A DNA stretch of 64,000 nt, taken from the NCBI GenBank assembly GCA_000733915.1, contig JPOM01000001.1, positions 2,294,001-2,358,000 of the forward strand, given 5' to 3'. Numbering within the stretch: position 1 is the stretch's first letter; each line of letters begins with the position of its first letter. The notes beneath the pieces were generated by a model. It saw only the letters and a program-made list of their open reading frames with translations. It was not told the origin of the DNA and made no database searches. Below are positions 42,695 through 50,526 of the stretch, in pieces. Source of the stretch: Caulobacteraceae bacterium PMMR1. Lineage in GTDB: Bacteria; Pseudomonadota; Alphaproteobacteria; Caulobacterales; Caulobacteraceae. Made by a program: the position numbers and the translations under genes.

Positions 42695-44416
42695 TCAGCG
42701 GTCCGGCTCCACCGGCGCGAGCTTCCAGCGTACGCGACCGCCCTCCGCCGGGTCGAAGGTCGCGCGCAGGACGACCTGGGCGCTCCGGCGGGCCACGCTC
42801 GCTTCGATATGGACGGAGGGCTCGAGCTCCACCGTCTCCGCATCGTTGCGGAACCACCAGCCGCGGTTAGAGGGCCCCCGCAGCAGCACGCTGCGCTGGT
42901 CCCGCGCCAGGGACACCTTGGCGTTGGGGTGCAGGTGAAAGCGCACCGTGACCGGCGCGCGGCGGGCCTTCACGGGGCGGACGGACTGGGCGGGGGTGAA
43001 GCGCTCCTCGCCCCGCAGCTCGTCGGTGAGCAGGTCGAGATAGAGCCGTCGCTCGTGCACCAGGCCGTAGGTCTCCACCCAGCCGTCGTGACTGAGCTCC
43101 AGCCAGACGGCGGTTTCGCTCTCGTGGCGGCGGGCCTCGACCCGGCGCGGACCGCCGATCAGGCGCGGGCCCAGCGCCCGGCCTCGCCACCTCGCCAGGG
43201 GCGCGCCCAAACTCCGCTCGCCGAGGACGGCGGTGGACGCCGCCTGGGCGAGGCGCAGGGCCTCGGCGGCGCCGGAGTCCGGCGTCCAGCCCGAGTTCAC
43301 GACCAGGCGGTCGGGGCCGCAGACGATCTCGATGGCGAGGGGCGCGCCGCAGGCCGCCGCGCTCCAGGCGCCCGGAGGCGCCACGGCCGCGTCCGCCCAG
43401 ACCTGGACGCTCCGGCCGGCCAGCCGCTCGTAGCCGCCGTGCGGCAGCTGATTCATCGGCCGCCCCGCGCCGTCCTCGTCCGGCGAGGCGGCGCGCACGC
43501 GCTCGGCTGTCGAGGCTCCGCCGCCGTGAAAGCTCGCCAGCCGGCCGTCCTCGCCCCGGAAGGCCGCCACCGCGCCCGCCAGGCGGTCCAGGGCGTGGGC
43601 GACCGGCTCGGGCGTCTCGCGCCCGCGCTGCAGCAGGGCGTCGTCCAGGGCCAGGAGATCGAAGAGCAGCTCCAGGCCTTGCTCCGGCGCGCGGGTCTTC
43701 AGCACGCCGTCGGCCAGGACCGCCGCCTCGAGCGCGCGCGCCAGGCGGGGCAGGGCGCGGGCGAGCAGGCGCTCTCCCGCCGGTCCGGCCGCCACCGCGC
43801 CGACCAGGGCCGCCGCCGCGCAGCGCTCCGCGCGCCGGGCCGGGCCGGCCTTCAGGTCCAGGAGCTCGCGGGCCTGGCGCAGCAGGAGCTCCAGCGCCGC
43901 CTGGGTCTCGGCCTCCGACGCCCGCTCCCCCAGGCGCCTCAGCCCGCAGGCCAGGTTGAACACCCGCCGCTCCAGCACCTCCGCGCTCCAGGCGAAGGGC
44001 GAAATGCGCTGGAACAGCCGCCGCCAGAGCAGATAGAGCCTAAGGCCCTCGGTCGCCCCCGCCTCGCCCTGGGTCAGCAGGTCGGGCAGCCAGGCGAAGC
44101 GGTGCAGCTGGACGGCGAAGGCGCGCGAGGGGCTCGGCCGATTCCAGGGGTCGCCGCCGACGCCGACCTCCAGCCTCAGGCCGCCGAACTCGAAGCGCCC
44201 GAGCAGCACGCCGCGGCCGCGCTCCGCGTCGGCGGGGCGAAAATCGCGCGCGGTGGCGGCGAACCCCTGCGCCCGCGGACCGCGGAGCGAGGCCGCGTGC
44301 AGGGCGGTGGCGCGCCACTCGCGGGAGAACTCCTGGCGGACGGCGGCGCCGGCGGCGAGCAGCCGCCCTGCGACGGGCGCGCCGGCGAGGTCGGCGGGGC
44401 GCGGCGGAGCGCTCAT
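42695..44416 (-). CDS. Heparinase II/III family protein
   Basis: A 573-aa protein with a helical N-terminal alpha/alpha toroid (WNRPSPSRAFAVQLHRFAWL, VFNLACGLRRLGERA) and a C-terminal beta-sandwich heparinase II/III domain (LPHGGYERLAGRSVQVWADA, SHDGWVETYGLVHERRLYLD, VRFHLHPNAKVSLARDQRSV, WWFRNDAETVELEPSVHI). Such proteins in Caulobacterales are not proven polysaccharide lyases. ATG 44416 is chosen; the frame is open upstream into rpe. It starts 20 bases after the rpe stop on the same strand, so rpe and this gene are probably cotranscribed. Confidence 0.88.
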   Translation of the reverse strand: MSAPPRPADLAGAPVAGRLLAAGAAVRQEFSREWRATALHAASLRGPRAQGFAATARDFRPADAERGRGVLLGRFEFGGLRLEVGVGGDPWNRPSPSRAFAVQLHRFAWLPDLLTQGEAGATEGLRLYLLWRRLFQRISPFAWSAEVLERRVFNLACGLRRLGERASEAETQAALELLLRQARELLDLKAGPARRAERCAAAALVGAVAAGPAGERLLARALPRLARALEAAVLADGVLKTRAPEQGLELLFDLLALDDALLQRGRETPEPVAHALDRLAGAVAAFRGEDGRLASFHGGGASTAERVRAASPDEDGAGRPMNQLPHGGYERLAGRSVQVWADAAVAPPGAWSAAACGAPLAIEIVCGPDRLVVNSGWTPDSGAAEALRLAQAASTAVLGERSLGAPLARWRGRALGPRLIGGPRRVEARRHESETAVWLELSHDGWVETYGLVHERRLYLDLLTDELRGEERFTPAQSVRPVKARRAPVTVRFHLHPNAKVSLARDQRSVLLRGPSNRGWWFRNDAETVELEPSVHIEASVARRSAQVVLRATFDPAEGGRVRWKLAPVEPDR

Positions 44417-44435
44417 GCGGGCCGGCTCCGCGCCG

Positions 44436-45122
44436 TCACGCGCCGCGGAGGGCTGCGATATTGGCCGCATAGGCCTGCGGGCCGCCGCGGAACACCGCCG
44501 TGCCCGCGACCAGGACCGTCGCTCCCGCATCGAGGCAGAGCCGCGCGGTCTGAACGTTCACGCCCCCGTCGACCTCGATCTCGATCGCGAGGCCCCGCTC
44601 CTCGACCATCCGGCGCAGGCGCTCGATCTTGCGCAGCTGGGAAGGCATGAAGCTCTGGCCGCCGAAGCCCGGATTGATCGACATGACCAGCAGGAGGTCG
44701 ATGTCCTCCAGGATCCACTCCACCGCCTGGACCGGGGTGGACGGGTTGAACACCACGCCCGCCTTGGCGCCGAGCTCGCGGATGCGCTTCAGTGAGCGGT
44801 GCAGGTGCGGCCCGGCCTCAGGATGCACGCTCAGGACGTTCGCCCCCGCGGCGGCGAAGGCCTCGAGATAAGGGTCGGCCGGGGCGATCATCAGATGCAC
44901 GTCGAAGGGCAGGGCCGCGTGCGGCCTCAGCGCCTTCACCACGTCCGGCCCGATCGTCAGGTTCGGGACGAAGTGGCCGTCCATGACGTCGATATGGACC
45001 CAGTCCGCGCCGGCGGCCGCGATCGCGCACACCTCCTCGCCCAGCCGCGCGAAGTCGGCCGAGAGGATGGAGGGCGCGATCAGCGGGCGCGCGGCCGCGG
45101 CGGGAGAAGCCCCTTGACTCAT
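44436..45122 (-). CDS. rpe: Ribulose-phosphate 3-epimerase
   Basis: Rpe (228 aa) interconverts ribulose-5-phosphate and xylulose-5-phosphate in the pentose phosphate pathway. It is a TIM barrel with [16 protein letters not shown] at the N-terminus, metal-binding His and Asp in [20 protein letters not shown], His in FDVHLMI and the second Asp in [22 protein letters not shown] and [11 protein letters not shown] form the phosphate site. The length is normal. It is the first gene of a short minus-strand pair with the heparinase-like gene. Confidence 0.97.
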   Translation of the reverse strand: MSQGASPAAAARPLIAPSILSADFARLGEEVCAIAAAGADWVHIDVMDGHFVPNLTIGPDVVKALRPHAALPFDVHLMIAPADPYLEAFAAAGANVLSVHPEAGPHLHRSLKRIRELGAKAGVVFNPSTPVQAVEWILEDIDLLLVMSINPGFGGQSFMPSQLRKIERLRRMVEERGLAIEIEVDGGVNVQTARLCLDAGATVLVAGTAVFRGGPQAYAANIAALRGA

Positions 45123-45182
45123 GCCCTCCGCTTACGCGCCGGGCATGAGTCGGGCAATCGGCTCCCCAGGCCGCCGCCAGCC

Positions 45183-45704
45183 TCAGCGGTAGCCGGGCGG
45201 GGGCGGCGGGGGCGGGGCGTAGCCGCCGAGGGGGGTGATCCGCACCACGTCGCCGTAGGACACGTTCACCCGGCTGCCGACCGGGATCGGATAGGCATCG
45301 GCCTGAGCCACCTCGATGGTCTCGCCCGTGCGCCGCAGGCGGACGGTATAGGCGAAGCCCTGGCGGGTGTTGGCGTTCTTCTCGATGGCGTTGCCGGCGA
45401 TGGCGCCGCCGACGCCGCCCACCACCGCGCCCGCGGTATGGCCGCTGCGGCCGCCGCCGAACTGCGAGCCGGCGACCGCGCCCACGACGGCGCCGAGCGC
45501 GGTGCCCGCGCCGGACGCGCGCCCGCCGATGGTCACGGGGCGGAAGGCCACGACCTCGCCCTGTTCCACGCGCGCCGCGACGCCCGCCTCGTAGGGGCCG
45601 TAGTAGCCGGGGCCGCTCGTTTCGGCGCAGGCCGCGAGGCCCGCCGCCGCGGTCACGCTCAGCGCGGCGATGAGCGCGCCTTTGCGGAGAGAGGGAAGCT
45701 GCAT
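45183..45704 (-). CDS. SlyB-like glycine-zipper outer-membrane lipoprotein
   Basis: A 173-aa predicted lipoprotein. A signal peptide ends in LAAC (Cys about residue 26). The mature part resembles SlyB/Pcp lipoproteins: GVAARVEQGEVVAFRPVTIG, then a glycine-zipper transmembrane stretch (GTALGAVVGAVAGSQFGG, GAVVGGVGGAIAGNAIEKN) and a C-terminal beta domain (AYTVRLRRTGETIEVAQADA). It ends in a poly-Pro run and YR. These proteins stabilise the outer membrane under stress. It is monocistronic as far as visible, with a 176-base gap upstream that holds no gene. Confidence 0.88.
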   Translation of the reverse strand: MQLPSLRKGALIAALSVTAAAGLAACAETSGPGYYGPYEAGVAARVEQGEVVAFRPVTIGGRASGAGTALGAVVGAVAGSQFGGGRSGHTAGAVVGGVGGAIAGNAIEKNANTRQGFAYTVRLRRTGETIEVAQADAYPIPVGSRVNVSYGDVVRITPLGGYAPPPPPPPGYR

Positions 45705-45880
45705 GTGTCTGCCTCTTGAAAAACGACGCCGATCACTGCGGCGGTCAAGGTGAGGAACGCCCGAGCGGCTGAACCGATGCTGAACGCGGGCCGAACGAGC
45801 GGTTCAGCTTATAGCCCCGGTTCCCGCTGCGGCAAAATGGCCAGGCCGCGGCGCCCGCGCGCGTCGCGCTCAGGTCGTGC

Positions 45881-46450
45881 TCAGGGCGACTGGCGCTGGA
45901 TCGTCGTCCCCTGGCGGGGCTTCAGGTAGAAGACCTCGCTGTAGTCGAGGCCGTTCGTCAGGAAGGCGTTGGACGGCGAGACGAAGTGGTAGCGCGCCTC
46001 GGCCATGACCACGCTGTCGCCGGCGTTGACGACCACGCCCGTGGGCAGGGTGGTGACGGTCGAGCCGGTGGTGAGCGGCTGCAGCCCGACCTGGCCGGCC
46101 GGCACATTGCTCCAATCCACCTTCGCCGTCCTGTTGGCGTCCGCCGTGATGCTGGTCAGGCGGAGTTGCAGGCCGTCGGTGGGAAAGGGCTGCATCATGA
46201 CGTGGGCGGCGGACCAGATGTCGTTCATGTCGCTGTCGTGCAGGGGCTGGGTCGCCTGGGCGACGAGGTCGCCAAGCGCTGAGGCCACGTGGCTGGCGCG
46301 GCGCTGGGCCAGGAGCGCCTCGCACAGCACCGAGGTCGCCAGGAACATCGCCACCAGCAGGGGCGCGACCAGCGCGAACTCCAGCGCCGAGACGCCGCGG
46401 GCGTCGCGCCGGAAGCGCCTCAGCAGGGGGGTGCGCTCAGCAGCCGCCAT
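45881..46450 (-). CDS. TadE-like pilus protein
   Basis: A 189-aa pseudopilin-like protein. A short basic N-terminus (LRRFRRDARG) is followed by the prepilin-like site G-VSALEFAL with Glu at +5 and one hydrophobic helix (LVAPLLVAMFLATSVLCEALL), then a soluble domain. This is the TadE/TadG pattern of the tight-adherence (Flp pilus) system. Its start overlaps the end of the next TadE gene by 14 bases on the same strand, so the pair is coupled. The hydrophilic domain is not conserved enough to tell TadE from TadF. Confidence 0.82.
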   Translation of the reverse strand: MAAAERTPLLRRFRRDARGVSALEFALVAPLLVAMFLATSVLCEALLAQRRASHVASALGDLVAQATQPLHDSDMNDIWSAAHVMMQPFPTDGLQLRLTSITADANRTAKVDWSNVPAGQVGLQPLTTGSTVTTLPTGVVVNAGDSVVMAEARYHFVSPSNAFLTNGLDYSEVFYLKPRQGTTIQRQSP

Positions 46451-46985
46451 TGCCGTAGGGCTCGTTGCGGAAGGTGGTGGAGGCGGTGATGACCTTGTAG
46501 CCGCCGTTCAGGTTCTGCAGCCCCGCGTTCAGGAACGGCGTCAAGAGCTTCCACTGGAAGTAGCTGCGCACCAGGACGATGTCGCAGGCCGCCCCAGGGC
46601 TGAAGGTCAGGTTCTGCGGCTGCCAGGTCCCGTTCTGCACCGGGCTCGGCGCGCTGGCGTTGGCGAAGGCGGTGAAGGTTCGCACGTCCACCGACAGATT
46701 GCCGGAGCAGGATGCCTGCAGCCACCCCAGGTGGTTGCAGATGTCGGTCTTGAACTGGGCGGCGGTGGGGGTGGCGCCCTGCTGGAAGGCGCCGGTCCGG
46801 ATGGTGCGGGCGGCGTCGCTCGTGGCGTTCTCCAGGCTGGTATAGACCATGAACACCAGGGCGATCTCCATGATCGCGAAGATCATGACGAAGAGCGGCA
46901 GGGCGATCAGGGCGAACTCCATCGCCGTCGCTCCGCGGTCGTCGCGGGCGAGGCGGGCGTGGAGCGCGCGCCGCAGCCGGGTCAT
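46437..46985 (-). CDS. TadE-like pilus protein
   Basis: A 182-aa TadE-family protein. After a basic N-terminus comes DDRGATAMEFALIALPLFVM: Gly at the cleavage site, Glu at +5 and a hydrophobic helix (MIFAIMEIALVFMVYTSLEN). It should be processed by the TadV/CpaA prepilin peptidase and assist Flp pilus assembly. The soluble part has three cysteines (two within DICNHLGWLQASCSG) and ends in NGGC, so disulfides are possible. ATG 46985 starts two bases before the stop of the upstream pilus N-domain gene. The tad ATPase and secretin genes are not in this window. Confidence 0.85.
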   Translation of the reverse strand: MTRLRRALHARLARDDRGATAMEFALIALPLFVMIFAIMEIALVFMVYTSLENATSDAARTIRTGAFQQGATPTAAQFKTDICNHLGWLQASCSGNLSVDVRTFTAFANASAPSPVQNGTWQPQNLTFSPGAACDIVLVRSYFQWKLLTPFLNAGLQNLNGGYKVITASTTFRNEPYGNGGC

Positions 46986-46987
46986 GG

Positions 46988-47401
46988 TCAGGAGGCGGCC
47001 GGGGCGGGCGGGCTCGCGCCGCCGCCCAGGGTCGCCTTGGGAGAGGGGCCGCAGGCGGGGGTGCAGACGACCTCGTCGGGCTGGGGCGCGCCGCCGCGGA
47101 ACACCCTGACCGGCCGGCCGGAGGGCTCCACCGAGAGGTCGCCTTCGAAGATGGTGCGGCCCGTGCGGTCCAGGACCACCACGTCCGTATGGCCAAAGGC
47201 GCGCCCGGTCACGAACACCGTGCGGGTGTCCACGACCGTCACGTCGGCGATCTGGGGGTTGCCGACCACCACCGAGGCGGCCTGTCCGCGCACGGCGAGG
47301 CGGACGGAGTGGTCCAGCGGCACGTTCAGGCTGCCGGCGCGGGCGGGCGCGGCCAGGCCGGCGGCGACGGCGAGCATGGGAGGAAGGGTGGACCAGCGCA
47401 T
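46988..47401 (-). CDS. Pilus assembly protein N-terminal domain protein (CpaC N-domain-like)
   Basis: A 137-aa exported protein. A signal peptide (about 1-22, ARA) precedes a domain matching the N-terminal domain of Flp secretin CpaC/RcpA: VPLDHSVRLAVRGQAASVVV, NPQIADVTVVDTRTVFVTGR and GHTDVVVLDRTGRTIFEGDL. It lacks the secretin pore domain, so it is a stand-alone version. The C-terminal 35 residues are Pro/Ala/Gly-rich with two cysteines. ATG 47401 gives the signal peptide; an upstream start at 47431 is less good. It is first in a three-gene tad-like operon, divergent from the Flp pilins. Confidence 0.82.
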   Translation of the reverse strand: MRWSTLPPMLAVAAGLAAPARAGSLNVPLDHSVRLAVRGQAASVVVGNPQIADVTVVDTRTVFVTGRAFGHTDVVVLDRTGRTIFEGDLSVEPSGRPVRVFRGGAPQPDEVVCTPACGPSPKATLGGGASPPAPAAS

Positions 47402-47696
47402 GGGGCCTCGGCTGAGCTGAGCATCGATCACGGGCGCGAGCCTGCACGCGATAGGTCAACAAAGTCTCAAGACCCAGTGACGAAGTTCAGGCCTCGGCAA
47501 CGGCTCAACGTCGGCGCTTCTATGGTTTACACGCAGTTACCACAGCATAGTTAAACCGCATGAACCACGAATACTGAAATAAGGCGGTTCTCTTTTACGA
47601 CATGTTAGGAACGTCGGGCGATAGTCCTCATGTGACCTGGGGTCCGGCGAGCAGAGACGCTCTCGACCCGCCCTGCTTGCCAAAGGAGAAATCGAG
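47402..47696. promoter_or_regulatory. Divergent promoter region, tad-like genes / Flp pilin
   Basis: This 295-base gap separates the minus-strand pilus genes from the plus-strand pilins and is much more AT-rich between about 47510 and 47630 than the rest of the window. Inside, GGTTTA (47524-47529) and TAAACC (47552-47557) form an inverted repeat 22 bases apart. The pilin Shine-Dalgarno AAAGGAGAA (from 47681) is strong. It must contain both promoters; I cannot place them exactly. Confidence 0.5.
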
Positions 47697-47861
47697 ATGA
47701 CCAAGTTCGTGACCCGCTTCATGAAGGACGAGTCTGGCGCCACCGCCATCGAGTATGGCCTGATCGCCTCGCTCATCGCCGTTGTGATCATCACCGCGGT
47801 GACCGCCGTCGGCACCAAGCTGAGCGGCCAGTTCAACAACATTTCCGGCAAGATCAACTAA
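47697..47861 (+). CDS. Flp/PilA-type pilin 1
   Basis: A 54-aa Flp family type IVb prepilin. The leader MTKFVTRFMKDESG ends in the cleavage-site Gly, followed by ATAIEYGLIASLIAVVIITA with the conserved Glu at +5, the adjacent Tyr, and the hydrophobic assembly helix. The C-terminus is FNNISGKIN. It is expected to be cleaved by a CpaA/TadV peptidase and polymerised into an adhesive pilus. A very strong Shine-Dalgarno (AAAGGAGAA) lies a few bases upstream, and a terminator follows, consistent with abundant expression. Confidence 0.95.
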   Translation: MTKFVTRFMKDESGATAIEYGLIASLIAVVIITAVTAVGTKLSGQFNNISGKIN

Positions 47862-47886
47862 GCGGACCCTCAGGTCTCGCACGAGG

Positions 47887-47918
47887 CGGCCGCGGCGCTG
47901 GGCGTCGCGGCCGTTTTT
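47887..47918 (+). terminator. Rho-independent terminator after pilin 1
   Basis: CGGCCGCG (47887-47894) pairs with CGCGGCCG (47906-47913), 8 bp around an 11-base loop, followed by TTTTT (47914-47918). It lies between the two pilin genes and should make the first pilin transcript largely separate from the second. Confidence 0.85.
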
Positions 47919-47951
47919 GTTTCAAGCGTCCGCCGTCACGGAGCCGTCCCG

Positions 47952-48119
47952 ATGATCCGCCTCTTCCTGGACTTCGCGAAAAACCGACGCGGCGCCACCG
48001 CCATCGAATACGGCCTGATCTGCGGCCTGATCGCCCTGGCGATCATCGGCGTCATGACGACCCTGTTCACCAAGATCGGCAACACGCTCTACAACCACAT
48101 CATCTCCGCAGTCGGCTAG
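47952..48119 (+). CDS. Flp/PilA-type pilin 2
   Basis: A 55-aa second Flp prepilin: MIRLFLDFAKNRRG then ATAIEYGLICGLIALAIIGV with the same cleavage Gly, Glu +5 and Tyr, and a different C-terminus (TKIGNTLYNHIISAVG). It has an unusual Cys in the helix region. It lies beyond the terminator of pilin 1 and has a weaker ribosome site (GAGCCGTCCCG), so it may be expressed by read-through or from its own promoter, perhaps as a minor pilin. Paralogous twin pilins are common in tad loci. Confidence 0.92.
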   Translation: MIRLFLDFAKNRRGATAIEYGLICGLIALAIIGVMTTLFTKIGNTLYNHIISAVG

Positions 48120-48131
48120 GGCGGCCCAGCC

Positions 48132-49481
48132 TTAGGCGGCGCGGCGCTCGGGCGTGAAGCGCACGGGCAGCCTGCGGATCGCGAACACGAAGTTGTTGGG
48201 CGCGATGTCCACGCCCCCGGCGTATTCCATGTCCGGAAAGCGTGCGAGCAGCTGCTCGTAGGCGGCCTCCAGCTGCATCTGCGCGACCCGCTTGCCGATG
48301 CACACGTGCGGGCCGAAGCCGAAGGCGATGTGCTTGTCGGCATTGGGCCGGGTCACGTCCAGCCGGTCCGGATCGGCGAAGACCGCCGGGTCGCGGTTCG
48401 CCGCGGGATAGTACATCACGACCTTCTCCCCCTCTCCGATCTTCTGGCCGCCGAGCTCCACGTCCCGAGTCGCGGTGCGTCGCATATAGATGACCGGGCT
48501 CACGAGCCGGATGAACTCATTGACAGCGTTGGGGAGAAGCGAGGGGTCCGCCGCCAGTCGCGCCTTCTGCTCCGGATGCTCGGTCAGCAGCTTCATGGCG
48601 CCCGAGAGGGTGTTGCGCGTCGTGTCGTTGCCGGCGAAGACGATCAGCAGCCAGGAGCCGTCGAGGTACTCGTCGCTGAGGAGCTCCCCGTCCAGCTGGG
48701 CCCGGGCGATGGCGGAGAGCAGGTCCGGCTGCGGGTCGGCGCGGCGCTTGTGCAGGATGTCCCGCCCGTAGGCGAACATCTCCTCCACGTTGCTGTTGAA
48801 GTCCTGCACGAACTGCATGAGCTCGGGCGTCAACTGCAGCGTGCCCATGGCCTGCTCCGAGGCCGTGTTCGCCGCCAGCTCCAGATAGTGCATCCAGCGC
48901 AGGAACTTCGGGCGGTCGGCTTCGGGCACGCCCAGGATCTCGCAGAGCGTGAAGAGCGGCAGCTGGGACGACAGCGTCTCGACGAGGTCGCACTCGCCCT
49001 TCGCCGCCATGGCGTCCAGCAGGCGCGTGACCTCGCCCCGCACCCGGCCCTTCAGCTGCTCGATGTAGCGGGGCGTGAAGAAGGGCATGTGCTCGCGCCG
49101 CAGCTCCAGATGCCAGGGCCGGTCCATGTTGATCATGGCGTCCAGCGAGGCGCGGAACAGCAGCGGGTGGCGCGTCTCCGGCGGGCCCGCGCCCATCAGG
49201 ATGCCGCCCCTCTGGCTGGAGAAAGCGTCAGGATCGCCGTTGGCGGCCATGACGTCCTCGTAGCGGGTGAGCGCCCAAAAGCCCGCGCCGTCGTTCTTGT
49301 CTCTCAGCCAGGCGACGGGCGCCTGCTCGCGCAGGGCGGCGAAATAGGCGTGGGGCGGGCCGTCGATGAAGGCCTTGATGTCGGACAGGTCCGGCCCGGG
49401 CGGCGGGGCGAAGGTCGGGGCGAAGCGCGGCTCGGCGGGGCCGCCGGGCTCGGCGCTCTGGCTGATCAGGGGCAGGGTCAT
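48132..49481 (-). CDS. Cytochrome P450 (CYP125/142-like)
   Basis: A 449-aa soluble bacterial P450. The I-helix oxygen-activation motif is VFAGNDTTRN, the K-helix ExxR is in NEFIRLVSP, and the heme-thiolate Cys394 is in FGFGPHVCIGKRVA. The N-terminal half (FAALREQAPVAWL, MINMDRPWHLELRR, IEQLKGRVRGEV) resembles P450s of the CYP125/CYP142/CYP124 group that hydroxylate sterol side chains or lipids. The following minus-strand genes encode an SDR and an epoxide hydrolase, suggesting lipid, terpene or steroid oxidation. Redox partners are not adjacent. Confidence 0.93.
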   Translation of the reverse strand: MTLPLISQSAEPGGPAEPRFAPTFAPPPGPDLSDIKAFIDGPPHAYFAALREQAPVAWLRDKNDGAGFWALTRYEDVMAANGDPDAFSSQRGGILMGAGPPETRHPLLFRASLDAMINMDRPWHLELRREHMPFFTPRYIEQLKGRVRGEVTRLLDAMAAKGECDLVETLSSQLPLFTLCEILGVPEADRPKFLRWMHYLELAANTASEQAMGTLQLTPELMQFVQDFNSNVEEMFAYGRDILHKRRADPQPDLLSAIARAQLDGELLSDEYLDGSWLLIVFAGNDTTRNTLSGAMKLLTEHPEQKARLAADPSLLPNAVNEFIRLVSPVIYMRRTATRDVELGGQKIGEGEKVVMYYPAANRDPAVFADPDRLDVTRPNADKHIAFGFGPHVCIGKRVAQMQLEAAYEQLLARFPDMEYAGGVDIAPNNFVFAIRRLPVRFTPERRAA

Positions 49482-49492
49482 GGGGGCGCCTC

Positions 49493-50407
49493 TCAGATGG
49501 GGTCGTAGGGGAAGACCGCCGCGGTCGCCCCGAGGTCGGTGAAGCTCGCCCGCATGGAGGGCAGCGCCTGGTCCAGCAGGGTCCGGGGCGTCCAGCCCTC
49601 GATCCGCGCCACCGAGCGCACCGGGCGCGGCTGGTCGAAGAGGACGACCTCGTTGCCCCGCACGGCGAAGATCTGGCCGCTGACGTCACTGTCCGGCGCG
49701 CAGAGGGCGACGGCGAGCTGAGCGACCTGGTCGGCGCGCATGGCGGACTGCATCCGCGCGACCCGCTGGGCGGAGGCCTCGTCCTTGATCGGGATGGTCG
49801 CGATCATCCGCGTCCAGGCGAACGGGGCGATGATGTTGGAGCGCACGCCCTTGGCCGCGCCCTCCATGGCCAGGATGCGCGAGAGGCCCATGACCCCGAG
49901 CTTGGCCGCCGCATAGTTGGCCTGGCCGATGTTGCCGATCAGGCCCGAGGTGGACGTGAACAGGACGTAGGCGCCCTCGCCCTGATGGCGGAAGTGCTCC
50001 ACGCTCGCCCGGGCCACGTTGAACGCGCCTCTGAGGTGCACCTCGATGACCGCGTCCCAGTCGGCCTCGCTCATCTTGTGGAACATGCCGTCGCGCAGGA
50101 TGCCGGCCGGGTTGATGACCGCATGCAGACCGCCGAAGCTGTCCATCGCCTGCTCCACCATGCCGCGGACGGCGGCCATGGAGGTCACGCTGTCGGAGTT
50201 GGCCACGGCCTCGCCGCCCCGCGCCCTGATCTCGTCGGCGACCTGCTGGGCGGGGCCGGCCGAGCCTTCGTCGCCGCCGGCCACCGAGCCCCCGAGGTCG
50301 TTGACCACGACCCGCGCGCCTTCGCGGGCGGCCAGCAGCGCGCATTCGCGGCCGATGCCGTTGCCGCCGCCCGTGACCAGCACGACCTTGCCGTCCAGCA
50401 CGCCCAT
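49493..50407 (-). CDS. SDR family oxidoreductase, MFE-2 / 3-hydroxyacyl-CoA dehydrogenase-like
   Basis: A 304-aa SDR. The cofactor loop is VTGGGNGIGRECALLAAREG and the next strand VVVNDLGGSVAGG is the typical D/NDLGG of the HSD17B4 (multifunctional enzyme type 2) dehydrogenase group. Its Asn-motif reads AVINPAG, with Pro replacing the second Asn. The catalytic Ser is in LFTSTSGLIGN and Tyr-x3-Lys in YAAAKLGVMG. It probably acts on 3-hydroxyacyl-CoA or a sterol. It sits 11 bases from the P450 gene on the same strand, so the pair is likely an operon. Start ATG 50407. Confidence 0.9.
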   Translation of the reverse strand: MGVLDGKVVLVTGGGNGIGRECALLAAREGARVVVNDLGGSVAGGDEGSAGPAQQVADEIRARGGEAVANSDSVTSMAAVRGMVEQAMDSFGGLHAVINPAGILRDGMFHKMSEADWDAVIEVHLRGAFNVARASVEHFRHQGEGAYVLFTSTSGLIGNIGQANYAAAKLGVMGLSRILAMEGAAKGVRSNIIAPFAWTRMIATIPIKDEASAQRVARMQSAMRADQVAQLAVALCAPDSDVSGQIFAVRGNEVVLFDQPRPVRSVARIEGWTPRTLLDQALPSMRASFTDLGATAAVFPYDPI

Positions 50408-50526
50408 GCCTCGCCTCCGTGGTCTTGGGAGCCCGACGTTACCCATGCGCCCGCGCGCCTGTCGATGCTGACGCAGGGTGAGGCCGGGCGGGGGGCTTCG
50501 GATTGCGCCGCAAGGGCCGGAGCGCG

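Noticed and set aside
47520..47560. A CtrA box (TTAA-N7-TTAA) upstream of the pilins
   Set aside because: TTAC and TTAA elements are present but the spacing (10 bases) does not match the CtrA consensus.
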